Of a DNA stretch of 64,000 nucleotides, positions 8,732 through 17,051 are shown one piece after another. Origin of the DNA: Botrimarina hoheduenensis (GTDB lineage Bacteria > Planctomycetota > Planctomycetia > Pirellulales > Lacipirellulaceae); contig NZ_SJPH01000010.1 of NCBI RefSeq assembly GCF_007859815.1, forward strand, positions 62,001 through 126,000. Direction: 5' to 3'. The notes below the pieces were generated by a model. That model searched no databases and was not told the DNA's origin. It saw nothing but the letters and a program-made list of their open reading frames with translations. The translations under genes and the position numbers were made by a program. Position 1 is the first letter of the stretch, and the number at the start of each line of letters is the position of its first letter.

Positions 8732-9337
8732 TTAGCGGTTGCCTAGCTGCCGCTGAACATACTTTGCGAGCACATCGGTCTCCAGGTTGACCGTGTCGCC
8801 CGGGTAGCGCGAGCCGAGGGTTGTGACCGACAGCGTGTGCGGAATCAGGGCGACACTGAAGCGGCCCTCGGTGGTGGAGAGGTCTTCTACAGCAACGAGC
8901 GTCAGGCTCACGCCATCGACCGCGACCGACCCCTTGCTCGCCATCTGCTTGGCCTGGGCGGCGGGGGCTCGGAACCAGAACTCGGCCCATTCACCGTCTT
9001 CGTTACGCTGGTCAACCACGCCCAGGGCATCGATGTGGCCGGTGACGTAATGCCCGCCCAGCAGATCGCCGACCGCTAGCGAAGGCTCCAGGTTGACCCG
9101 GTCGCCCGCAGTGAGCCGCCCTAGATTCGTGCGCGTAAGTGTCTCACTGCCGGCTTGAAAGCCGATCGCCGAGCCCTCAACACTAACCACGGTCAAGCAG
9201 CAGCCGTTGACACAGATGCTGTCGCCCAGCTTGCTGATACGGGCCAGCGGAGCATCGCCGACCGTGAGTCGCACGCCGGGCCCCTCGGGCTCGACGGCCA
9301 GCACTTCGGCAAGACTCTGGACTAATCCGGTAAACAT
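8732..9337 (-). CDS. ribE: Riboflavin synthase, alpha subunit
   Basis: The enzyme makes riboflavin by dismutation of two 6,7-dimethyl-8-ribityllumazine molecules. Its 201 residues are the usual length. The start 'MFTGLVQSLAEV' is the family's conserved N-terminus. Two lumazine-binding repeats follow: first half with 'GDSICVNGCCLTVV' and 'ETLTRTNLGRL', second half with 'GSVAVDGVSLTLV' and 'IPHTLSVTTLG'. The gene is solitary, and I see no FMN-riboswitch-like conserved blocks in the 127 bp upstream. Confidence 0.95.
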   Translation of the reverse strand: MFTGLVQSLAEVLAVEPEGPGVRLTVGDAPLARISKLGDSICVNGCCLTVVSVEGSAIGFQAGSETLTRTNLGRLTAGDRVNLEPSLAVGDLLGGHYVTGHIDALGVVDQRNEDGEWAEFWFRAPAAQAKQMASKGSVAVDGVSLTLVAVEDLSTTEGRFSVALIPHTLSVTTLGSRYPGDTVNLETDVLAKYVQRQLGNR

Positions 9338-9464
9338 AACGCGTTGAGCGAAACTAGCGCTGGCAGAGGCACTGATTCAGGTGAGCTGCTGATTCAGAAA
9401 GTCACCCTAACCCGAACCCGAGTGGATCGCTATCGGCTGCGGAGGGGTTGTGCGGGATAGCCGT

Positions 9465-10919
9465 TCAGCGGAGCACCGGGCACGCGTCGAACCAATTGCG
9501 GTTCTGGGCCGCCATCCAGTCGGAGCTTGCCGTGGGGCCCCAGTAGCCGGGCTCGTAAGGGTGCAGTGGGGGCGCGTCGGCTTGGTCCCAGGTGGAGAGG
9601 ATCGGATCGCAGATATTCCAGGCCGCTTCCACTTCGTCCGCTCGGGCGAACAGGCTCGCGTCTCCCTCGATCGCATCCAGCAACAACCGTTCGTAGGCCT
9701 CGGGCATCTGCCCTTTGAACTCTTTGCCGTAGTTGAAGTCGAGATCCGTCTGCCGCATCTTCATGCCGGCATCGGGCACTTTCGTTTGAAAGTGCAACTG
9801 GATTCCTTCCGCCGGTTGGACCTGGATCACGAGCCGATTGGCACCCGCCATGGTGCGCGGCCCCTTGTCGAACAACATGTGGGGCGGCTCGCGAAACTGG
9901 ATCACAATCTGCGTGGTTCGGCAGCTCATGGCCTTGCCGCTTCGCAAGTAAAACGGCACGCCCTGCCAGCGCCAGTTGTCGATGCCGAGCTTGATGGCGG
10001 CGAACGTCGCGGTGCGGCTCCCCGGGGCGACCCCCTTTGCCTGCAAGTATCCCTCGTATTGGCCGCGCACTGTGTCGTGGGCGATGTCTTCCGGGGTCTT
10101 GCTGCGGACAGAAAGGAGCACTTTGACCTTCTCATCGCGAACCGGGTCCGCGGCGTACCGGGCCGGGGGCTCCATCGCCGTCACCATCAGCAGCTGCATC
10201 AGGTGATTCTGGATCATGTCACGCATGACCCCTGCGGTATCGTAGTAGCCGGCACGTGAGCCGACATCGACTTCTTCGGCTACGGTAATCTGCACGTGAT
10301 CGATGAAGTTGCGGTTCCAGATCGGCTCGAAAATCGCGTTGGCGAAGCGGAGCACCATCAAGTTCTGGACCGTCTCTTTGCCCAAGTAATGGTCGATCCG
10401 ATACACCTGATGCTCGGCAAAACTCAGGTGGACGGTCTTGTTGAGCGCGCGGGCGGTAGCCAAGTCGGTCCCGAAGGGCTTCTCGATCACAACCCGCCGG
10501 GGACCGTTCGATTCCTCTGCCAGGCCGGCCGTGCCGAGGTGCTCGCATGCCGGGCCGTAGAAACGGGGTGCCGTTGATAGGTAGTAAACGCGCGAGGTCC
10601 GGCCCTCGCCTTCCAGCTGGTTCAAGAACTCAGCCAGTGCGGTGAAAGCAGCCGCGTCTCCGATATCGCCGGCGTGATAAAAGATACGCGAAGCAAAATC
10701 CGCCCAAACCGCGGCGTCGAATCGTTTGCCAACAAATGCCGCCGTCGATTCGGCGAGGCTCTCACGCCACGCCTCGTGGCTGAATTCGGTACGGCTAAAG
10801 CCCACGATCCGCGTGCCCGCTGGCAACCGCTTCTTGACATGCAGGTTGTACAGCGCGGGGATCAGTTTGCGGCTGGTCAGGTCTCCCGAGGCACCGAAGA
10901 TTACGAAGGTGTGCGTCAT
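9465..10919 (-). CDS. zwf: Glucose-6-phosphate 1-dehydrogenase
   Basis: The enzyme oxidises glucose 6-phosphate to 6-phosphogluconolactone and makes NADPH, as the entry step of the oxidative pentose phosphate pathway. It has 484 residues. The nucleotide-binding motif GASGDLTSRKL is at residues 9-19, 'EKPFGTDL' at 146-153 and the active-site signature RIDHYLGKE at 174-182, with the catalytic His at 177. The C-terminal half carries the usual 'YLRSGKAM' and 'GDASLFARADEVEAAW' blocks. The start at 10919 is a clear ATG directly before the first strand. A neighbouring pgl gene, common in other bacteria, is absent. Confidence 0.96.
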   Translation of the reverse strand: MTHTFVIFGASGDLTSRKLIPALYNLHVKKRLPAGTRIVGFSRTEFSHEAWRESLAESTAAFVGKRFDAAVWADFASRIFYHAGDIGDAAAFTALAEFLNQLEGEGRTSRVYYLSTAPRFYGPACEHLGTAGLAEESNGPRRVVIEKPFGTDLATARALNKTVHLSFAEHQVYRIDHYLGKETVQNLMVLRFANAIFEPIWNRNFIDHVQITVAEEVDVGSRAGYYDTAGVMRDMIQNHLMQLLMVTAMEPPARYAADPVRDEKVKVLLSVRSKTPEDIAHDTVRGQYEGYLQAKGVAPGSRTATFAAIKLGIDNWRWQGVPFYLRSGKAMSCRTTQIVIQFREPPHMLFDKGPRTMAGANRLVIQVQPAEGIQLHFQTKVPDAGMKMRQTDLDFNYGKEFKGQMPEAYERLLLDAIEGDASLFARADEVEAAWNICDPILSTWDQADAPPLHPYEPGYWGPTASSDWMAAQNRNWFDACPVLR

Positions 10920-11069
10920 GCTCTCGATCCGTCGCGATCGGTGGGGGGAGGGGAAAATCGCCGGGGGGCGTAGCCGAAGACACCATCAGCTCGCTTAGTT
11001 GACCGATCTGGCTGGCAGCTGTCGAGCGGGGCGGCGGCGCTGCCGACCGTCGGAGGGACTCGCGGACGG

Positions 11070-11552
11070 TCAGACTCGTCGATAATCGAAGAACGAGTAA
11101 CCAGCTTGGCGTTCCTGGCGTTCAATCCGCCAATCGGCTGGATCGAAAGCGGGAAACCATGTGTCGCCCTGGAAGTCGCCATCAATGACACTCAGATACA
11201 TTCGGTCGGCCAGCGGCAAAGCCTGCTGATAAACCGAGGCGCCGCCGGCAACAAAGATCGTTTCTCCGGTCACAGCAGCCTGGCGCAACGCCCCCTCGAC
11301 CGATGGGGCAACGCACGCCGAGCCCCACTTCTCACGATGCGTGACAACCACACAGCGGTGGGGGTCCAGGTCAGCACCGAAGATCTCGTACGACTTGCGC
11401 CCCATCACAACCACCCCTTGGCGGACCGTGGCAAGATAGCGGTCGTACTCCTCGGGCAGGCTCCACGGCATGCCGGACTTGGAACCGATCACGCGGTCAT
11501 GAGACATCGCCGCGATCAGGACGACAGGGGCTGTGACGGAGGGGTTGCTCAT
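11070..11552 (-). CDS. folA: Dihydrofolate reductase
   Basis: The enzyme reduces dihydrofolate to tetrahydrofolate with NADPH. From the ATG at 11552 it has 160 residues, the family's normal size; a TTG at 11567 would add five. The order of motifs is typical: 'VLIAAMSHDRVIGSKSGMPW' at the N-terminus, 'VVMGRKSYEI', 'IFVAGGASVYQQAL' (the GG cofactor loop) and 'MYLSVIDGDFQGDTWFP'. It is separated from zwf by 150 bp on the same strand. No thyA partner gene is present. Trimethoprim sensitivity cannot be judged. Confidence 0.92.
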   Translation of the reverse strand: MSNPSVTAPVVLIAAMSHDRVIGSKSGMPWSLPEEYDRYLATVRQGVVVMGRKSYEIFGADLDPHRCVVVTHREKWGSACVAPSVEGALRQAAVTGETIFVAGGASVYQQALPLADRMYLSVIDGDFQGDTWFPAFDPADWRIERQERQAGYSFFDYRRV

Positions 11553-11841
11553 GTCGGACGCTGGCAATGCAGGGGGTTCGCGAAGCCGTACTTCAATCGT
11601 GCCGCGGCGCGGTTGGCTCGCAGCTTAACGAAATACGTTTCGCCGCCTAGTTGAGCCGTTTTGCCGCGATTTGCGACAACAAATTGTCCGCCCGCGAGTT
11701 TGCCCCTCCCCCAGCAGGCCGCTCCTCAACAGATCCGCGGCGTTTGCCCGCTCCTCTGTCGCGGTTCATAATGCCGGATGCACTTTACCGGGCCCCGCCG
11801 TCCTATCGGCTGAGAGCCCGCCCCCGCAACTGAGAGAGCCG

Positions 11842-14800
11842 ATGAAGCGTCTTATCAAACGGCTCGCCCCCCGCAACAAGTCGCGGGGGAGTGGTTTCAG
11901 GCTAAAGAGCGAGAAGTTGGAACCCCGGCTGCTGCTCGCCGCCCAGCCAATCGGCGAAGTGAGCCTCGTCAACACGTTCACACCTGGCGAGCAGTCACTC
12001 GCTGAGCAGCCGGCCGCAATCGCGGTCACGCCGACCACGCGGGTCGTGGTCTATGAGGGTCGTGGCCCGATCGACCGCGCGGGCGTTTACTTCGATTTGA
12101 CGAACGCCGACGGAAGCGTATCTCTCTCCACAGGGCTGGTCAACTCAACCGTTACGGGCGAGCAGGGCGAGGCCCAGGTCGCAGTTTTTGCTGATGGCGG
12201 ATTTATTGTCGTCTGGTCCGGCAGGGGCAGCGGAGATAATCACGGCGTGTTCTTCCGCCGCTACAACGCAGACGGGACACCGGTTGCAACCACCGAAACC
12301 CTTGTCAATCAAACAATCGGCGGCCGCCAAGTCACGCCAGCTGTCGCGGTTGCTGCTGATGACTCGTTCGCGATCGCTTGGAGCGGCGTCGGAGTCGAGG
12401 ACCCTTCCGGCGTGTTCCTGCGCCGCTACAACGCCGACGGGACTGAGCAGGGCGAGGAGATCCGGGTCAACACCACGCTGGCCGATCACCAGACGCAACC
12501 GAGCCTAGCCTACGAAACCGCAGGCGACCTCATCGTTGCGTGGCAGAGCCTTCATCAAGACGGCTCGGAGTGGGGCGTTTATAGCCGTCGGTTCCCGGCT
12601 ACCGGAGGCGTCGCGAGCGGTGAAACGCTGCTCTCCGTCTCCACGGCTGCCAGCCAGACCGAGGTTCAACTGGCAACGGATCCGACCGGCGGGATCGTCG
12701 CGGCATGGCGTGCATACCAAGCCGGCGACCGTACGAGCAATCTCGTCGCACGAGCATTTTCAGCGGGCGGTGCCGCCCGCACGGGTGAGGTCGTGCTCAA
12801 CCGCCTCACCGCGGGGGTTCAGCGCGGTGTTTCCATCGCGGTTGCCGCCGATGGCGGTTGGGTCGCGGCGTGGAACTCTGGCGTCCCTGGAGACGCGGGC
12901 TGGGAAGCTTACGCCCGCAGCTTCGATCGCACGGGCATCTCCGACGCAGTCGAGACCCTGGTGGGCGTCTCGGGAGCCAACTCGGGGCATCAGTGGCTGG
13001 GCGGCGTCGGAATCGAAGGCGATGCCGGCTGGATTGCTTGGTGGGGCGATGGCTCTCCTGATCGAAAGGGGGTCTACGCCCAGCGGCTCACCCTAGACGG
13101 CGTGACGATTGATCCCCAACAGTCGCCAAACCTGGCACCGATTGCCGATCTCACGCGTCAGGTCGGCGCGGCGGTAGAAATCACCCTGACCGCCTCGGAT
13201 CCCAACGCGCGCGATACACTGACTTTCGCACTCGATCCCAACGAATCCCCCGCTGGCGCGACACTCACGCAAACCAGCAACACGACCGCCATCTTCCGCT
13301 GGACCCCGACTAACGCGTTCCTTGATCAGGTCGTCTCGGTCCGCGTGCTGGTGACCGACAACGGCGAGCCGCCGCTCGCGGACTCCGAACGCTTTGCGAT
13401 CACGGTGGGCGAAGCCCCGCTCACCGCCGACCTGAACGGAACGAGCCAGTCGGGCTCTGATGCGGCAGCCGAATTTGTGAGCGGAGCGGGGGCGGCAAGC
13501 ATCGTTTCCTCGTCACTAGCGATTGTCGGCGGTGATGGGTCGGTGCTTACCGGCGCGAGCATCGAGCTGCTCGCCACGCCCGACGGGGCGGCCGAGTCGC
13601 TGGTGGTCGATACGCTCGGCACCGGCATTTCTTCCGCCTACAGCACAGCCACGCGCACGCTAACCCTTACCGGCTCAGCCCCCGCCACCGACTACGCACG
13701 CGTCTTGCGGACCCTGGCTTACGACAACGTCGCCAGCGCGCCGGCAGGCGATCGCATCGTCGAGATCCGCCTGGCCAACGCCGGGGGATCCGCGGCTAGC
13801 GTTTCGCGCGTAAATCTCAGCACGGTGGCACCCGATCTGATCGCTTTCGCTCAGGGGCTCGCCGCAACCACCACGCGGTTCTACGGTGCCGTGTGGGATG
13901 CCGACACGACCGCGCAACGCGAATTGTTTGAGGACGGCGCTCCGCTGCTGCCCTTCACGGACGTAACCGATATCAATCGGCAACTAAACACCTTCGCAAG
14001 TACCAATGGCATTACGGAACTCGGCACCTGGTTCTTCCCCGATAGCACACGCGCGGTCGGCCCCTTGAGCCTCCAAGAAATCAGCCAGCGCTCGGGAGTT
14101 GCGATTCCGACTTCGGACCAACCAAGGCTGGCCTCGCTCGCGAACACCACGCTGCTGATCGGCTCGCCGCTGCACGTATCGCTGGACGGCTACGACCCCA
14201 ACGGCGGGGTTCTCTCCTACAGCGTCACGAGTAGCAATCCGGACGTATCTGCCGAGATCCTCACGGGTAATCGCTCGGCACACATCGACGTGCAAGGCTA
14301 CGGCGAGATGGTGTTCCAGCTCTTCGAGGATCGTGCCGACCGGGCGACTGATCGGATGATCAATCTGGCGGCGACCGACTTCTACGACGGCATCCTGTTC
14401 CATCGGGTGGTGGATGGCTTTGTCATCCAAGGGGGCGATCCGGACGGCGATGGCACGGGGGGCTCTGCGCTGGGCAACTTTGACGACCAGTTTGATGCCG
14501 ATCTGCAGCACAACCGGCCGGGACTGCTCTCGATGGCGAAATCTGCGGACGACACCAACAACTCTCAGTTCTTCATTACCGAAGTCGCGACGCGGAGCCT
14601 TGACTTCCAACACACCATCTTCGGCGTGATGACCGAAGGGGAGCCGGTACGTGAAGCGATCAGCCAGGTCCAGCGACTGCGTCAACTGCCCCCGACCGAC
14701 CCCCGTTTCGACAATGGCCAGATCACCGGTGATCGGCCCGTGTTTGACGTAGCGATCGACACGATCGACATCTTCACCGACAACGAGAATGGTGTGCTGT

Positions 14801-15216
14801 TCCTCAAAGCGGCACCCGGCGCTACGGGGACCTCGACCCTCACCGTGACGGTGACCGATGAAGATGGCAACACGATGGATCGCACGTTCGTGGTGACGCT
14901 CGCGCCGGACACCAGCGATCTGTTCAGCAATAGCGATCCGTTCCTGGCGGATATCGCTTCGATCACGACCCCACGAAACACCCCAGCCATAGTCCCGCTC
15001 ACCGGCATCGATGTTGAAGGCGATCCGGTCTTTTACTTTCGCCGACAGATAGGAACTGTCCCCTATACGTCATCGGTCAGCAGTACGGGGGTGCTCACGG
15101 TGACACCCCCCACCGATTTTGTCGGCATGGTCCAGGTGCAAGTGGCCGTCGGCTCGCGCAACTTGGGCTTTGAAAACGCCGACGACTTTCAGACGCTGTG
15201 GATCGAATTCACCTGA
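11842..15216 (+). CDS. LEPR-XLL surface protein with a cyclophilin-type peptidyl-prolyl isomerase domain
   Basis: The gene encodes 1124 residues from the ATG at 11842, with a GAGAGAG ribosome-binding site 5 nt upstream; the open frame reaches further back, but that part has no signal-like character. The N-terminus is basic and holds the planctomycete LEPR-XLL motif (KLEPRLLLAA), seen on large exported proteins. Residues of about 60-420 are imperfect 50-residue repeats containing 'GVFFRRYNADGT' and 'IAWSG', perhaps a beta-propeller. Putative Ig-like (He_PIG) segments with 'VTDNGEPPLADSE' follow. A complete cyclophilin domain lies at about 814-980: 'FHRVVDGFVIQGGDP' with the catalytic Arg, and 'NNSQFFITE'. 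Ig-like strands end the protein. The isomerase is probably extracytoplasmic, and its clients are unknown. Confidence 0.88.
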   Translation: MKRLIKRLAPRNKSRGSGFRLKSEKLEPRLLLAAQPIGEVSLVNTFTPGEQSLAEQPAAIAVTPTTRVVVYEGRGPIDRAGVYFDLTNADGSVSLSTGLVNSTVTGEQGEAQVAVFADGGFIVVWSGRGSGDNHGVFFRRYNADGTPVATTETLVNQTIGGRQVTPAVAVAADDSFAIAWSGVGVEDPSGVFLRRYNADGTEQGEEIRVNTTLADHQTQPSLAYETAGDLIVAWQSLHQDGSEWGVYSRRFPATGGVASGETLLSVSTAASQTEVQLATDPTGGIVAAWRAYQAGDRTSNLVARAFSAGGAARTGEVVLNRLTAGVQRGVSIAVAADGGWVAAWNSGVPGDAGWEAYARSFDRTGISDAVETLVGVSGANSGHQWLGGVGIEGDAGWIAWWGDGSPDRKGVYAQRLTLDGVTIDPQQSPNLAPIADLTRQVGAAVEITLTASDPNARDTLTFALDPNESPAGATLTQTSNTTAIFRWTPTNAFLDQVVSVRVLVTDNGEPPLADSERFAITVGEAPLTADLNGTSQSGSDAAAEFVSGAGAASIVSSSLAIVGGDGSVLTGASIELLATPDGAAESLVVDTLGTGISSAYSTATRTLTLTGSAPATDYARVLRTLAYDNVASAPAGDRIVEIRLANAGGSAASVSRVNLSTVAPDLIAFAQGLAATTTRFYGAVWDADTTAQRELFEDGAPLLPFTDVTDINRQLNTFASTNGITELGTWFFPDSTRAVGPLSLQEISQRSGVAIPTSDQPRLASLANTTLLIGSPLHVSLDGYDPNGGVLSYSVTSSNPDVSAEILTGNRSAHIDVQGYGEMVFQLFEDRADRATDRMINLAATDFYDGILFHRVVDGFVIQGGDPDGDGTGGSALGNFDDQFDADLQHNRPGLLSMAKSADDTNNSQFFITEVATRSLDFQHTIFGVMTEGEPVREAISQVQRLRQLPPTDPRFDNGQITGDRPVFDVAIDTIDIFTDNENGVLFLKAAPGATGTSTLTVTVTDEDGNTMDRTFVVTLAPDTSDLFSNSDPFLADIASITTPRNTPAIVPLTGIDVEGDPVFYFRRQIGTVPYTSSVSSTGVLTVTPPTDFVGMVQVQVAVGSRNLGFENADDFQTLWIEFT

Positions 15217-15331
15217 GAATACGCTGCGAACCCGCGGCGTGTATTGCTAGAATCCCACCGACAGTCAGCGTAAGCCAAGCGCTCACGCTCCGGCCGATTC
15301 GCAATCTTGATCTTCTCAAGGAATCATTCTC

Positions 15332-17044
15332 ATGGGGCTTTACCAGAAGTGGGTTGAAGCGGCGGCGTATCGCAGCGTGCTGACGGCGGCGGTCGTCCTG
15401 GCACCTCTTGCGCACGCCCGCGCTCAGGCGGTGGCCAAGCCGACGAGCCCGCCCGCGCTTGGTGAGCTGGCGAAGCTCACCTCGATCGCCACACCGCAAA
15501 CGCTGGTACGCGTGGAGCTGCGTCCGCGGCGGGTGCTGCTCGCGCCGGAGTTGTCGCTCATGCCGATCGAAGTCGTCACCGCAGCGGGCCTGCAAGAGCT
15601 GGGCTTCGACCCCACGACCCTCGAATCGCTCGAGGTGGTTGTCGAGCCACCCATGGGCACGCGGCTGTATTATGCCGTGCTTGCGCGGTTCAGTGAGCCC
15701 TTTGCACTCGATCAAATCCCTGCAAAGCTGCTTGAGCATTTCCAGCTGACGGAAGAGGAGGGCAGCATCGTGCGGCTGGAGGCCACCGATCCGCAGGGCC
15801 CAACGCTCGTGATGCTCGATGACAAGACGGCCCTGGCGGCCTCGGAGGGAATGCTCAAGAAACTCACGCGCCGCGCGGGGCGGCCTACCGAGGGAGCGTT
15901 CACCGACTGGATCGCCAATCAGGAAGCAGACGCCGATCTGCATGTGACCGTGAACTACCAGCCGCTGGCACCGCTCGTCGATGCGGCCCTCGCTGCCGGC
16001 GGCGACGAGATTCCCGATACGGTACGGCCGTATCTCAAGCACCTGAACGACATTCGTTACGCCAAAGCGTGGCTGCGGCTCTTCAACCAACCTGACTGCG
16101 AAGTCGCGATCGAAGCGAAGGACGACGCGGCCGCCGATCGTCTGGCTGGCGTGGTCAATGAGCTGCTCGCACTACAACAGCGCATGTCCGAGGAGTCGAT
16201 CGCTCAGCTTGATCCGACCGATCCCCTACAAGAGGCGATGATTCGTTATCAACGTCGCACGCTGCCGCAGTATCAGCAGATGCTTGTACCTCAGCGTGAC
16301 GGACTCGTGTTCGGCTATCACCCGACGGAGATGGCCGACTCTCTGCAGGTGAATAGCATGCTGCAAATCAGCGCCATCGGCATTCTCGTCGCCCTCCTGC
16401 TCCCGGCCGTGCAAGCAGCCCGCGAGGCGGCGCGGCGGAACTCATCAATGTACAATCTCAAGAAATTGATAGTGGCTTTACTAGTTTATGAAGGAGCATA
16501 TGGAAATCTGCCAGCTCAGGCGATTACCGATGATGAAGGCCAGCCTCTGTTGAGTTGGCGTGTAGCGATTTTGCCGTTTCTTGAGAAGCAAGCGCTCTAC
16601 GATCAGTTCCACTTGGATGAGCCCTGGGACAGCCCACACAATTTATCGCTGCTCCCGCTGATGCCTGAGTATTTTATTGATCCAAGCGGGAGCTTTGACG
16701 GAAAGGATGGCAAGACTCATTATCTGGCTGCATTCGGCCCCGCAGCCGTCTGCGATGGCGGCAGCCGAGGAAAAAGCTTTCGCGACATCCGCGATGGAAC
16801 CTCACCAACAATCGCCGTTATACAGGTAGACGACCAGCACGCGGTCGAATGGACCCGGCCCGCCGACTACGATGTCGCCGCCTACGATCGTAATCCGGTC
16901 GAGGGGATCGGCAGCCTCCACCCCGGTGGCTTCCTCGCCGCATTTTGCGACGGGCACGTGAGCTTCATCGCTTCAGATGTCGATATCGAACTGCTCCGCG
17001 CGATGCTGACGATCGATGGTGGCGAACGAATCGAACTGCCCTAG
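15332..17044 (+). CDS. DUF1559 protein with a long extra N-terminal domain
   Basis: The protein has 570 residues; the ATG at 15332 is preceded by AAGGA 10 nt upstream. An apparent signal sequence (residues 10-32) leads into a 320-residue region of unknown fold that resembles secreted planctomycete proteins without a named domain. The DUF1559 part starts only at about residue 345: 'GILVALLLPAVQAAREAARR', the hydrophobic helix that in most family members is an N-terminal pilin-like segment. It continues with 'GNLPAQ' and 'LSWRVAILPFLE' and ends with 'GSLHPGGFLAAFCDGHVSFI', the H-x-G-G...DG motif. Base composition drops sharply inside this part. The role is unknown; DUF1559 proteins are abundant, membrane-attached and specific to this lineage. 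Confidence 0.85.
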   Translation: MGLYQKWVEAAAYRSVLTAAVVLAPLAHARAQAVAKPTSPPALGELAKLTSIATPQTLVRVELRPRRVLLAPELSLMPIEVVTAAGLQELGFDPTTLESLEVVVEPPMGTRLYYAVLARFSEPFALDQIPAKLLEHFQLTEEEGSIVRLEATDPQGPTLVMLDDKTALAASEGMLKKLTRRAGRPTEGAFTDWIANQEADADLHVTVNYQPLAPLVDAALAAGGDEIPDTVRPYLKHLNDIRYAKAWLRLFNQPDCEVAIEAKDDAAADRLAGVVNELLALQQRMSEESIAQLDPTDPLQEAMIRYQRRTLPQYQQMLVPQRDGLVFGYHPTEMADSLQVNSMLQISAIGILVALLLPAVQAAREAARRNSSMYNLKKLIVALLVYEGAYGNLPAQAITDDEGQPLLSWRVAILPFLEKQALYDQFHLDEPWDSPHNLSLLPLMPEYFIDPSGSFDGKDGKTHYLAAFGPAAVCDGGSRGKSFRDIRDGTSPTIAVIQVDDQHAVEWTRPADYDVAAYDRNPVEGIGSLHPGGFLAAFCDGHVSFIASDVDIELLRAMLTIDGGERIELP

Positions 17045-17051
17045 GGGCGGA

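Noticed and set aside
9338..9464. FMN riboswitch upstream of riboflavin synthase
   Set aside because: The conserved RFN blocks are not visible in this 127-bp gap; only a small GATTCAG direct repeat is present.
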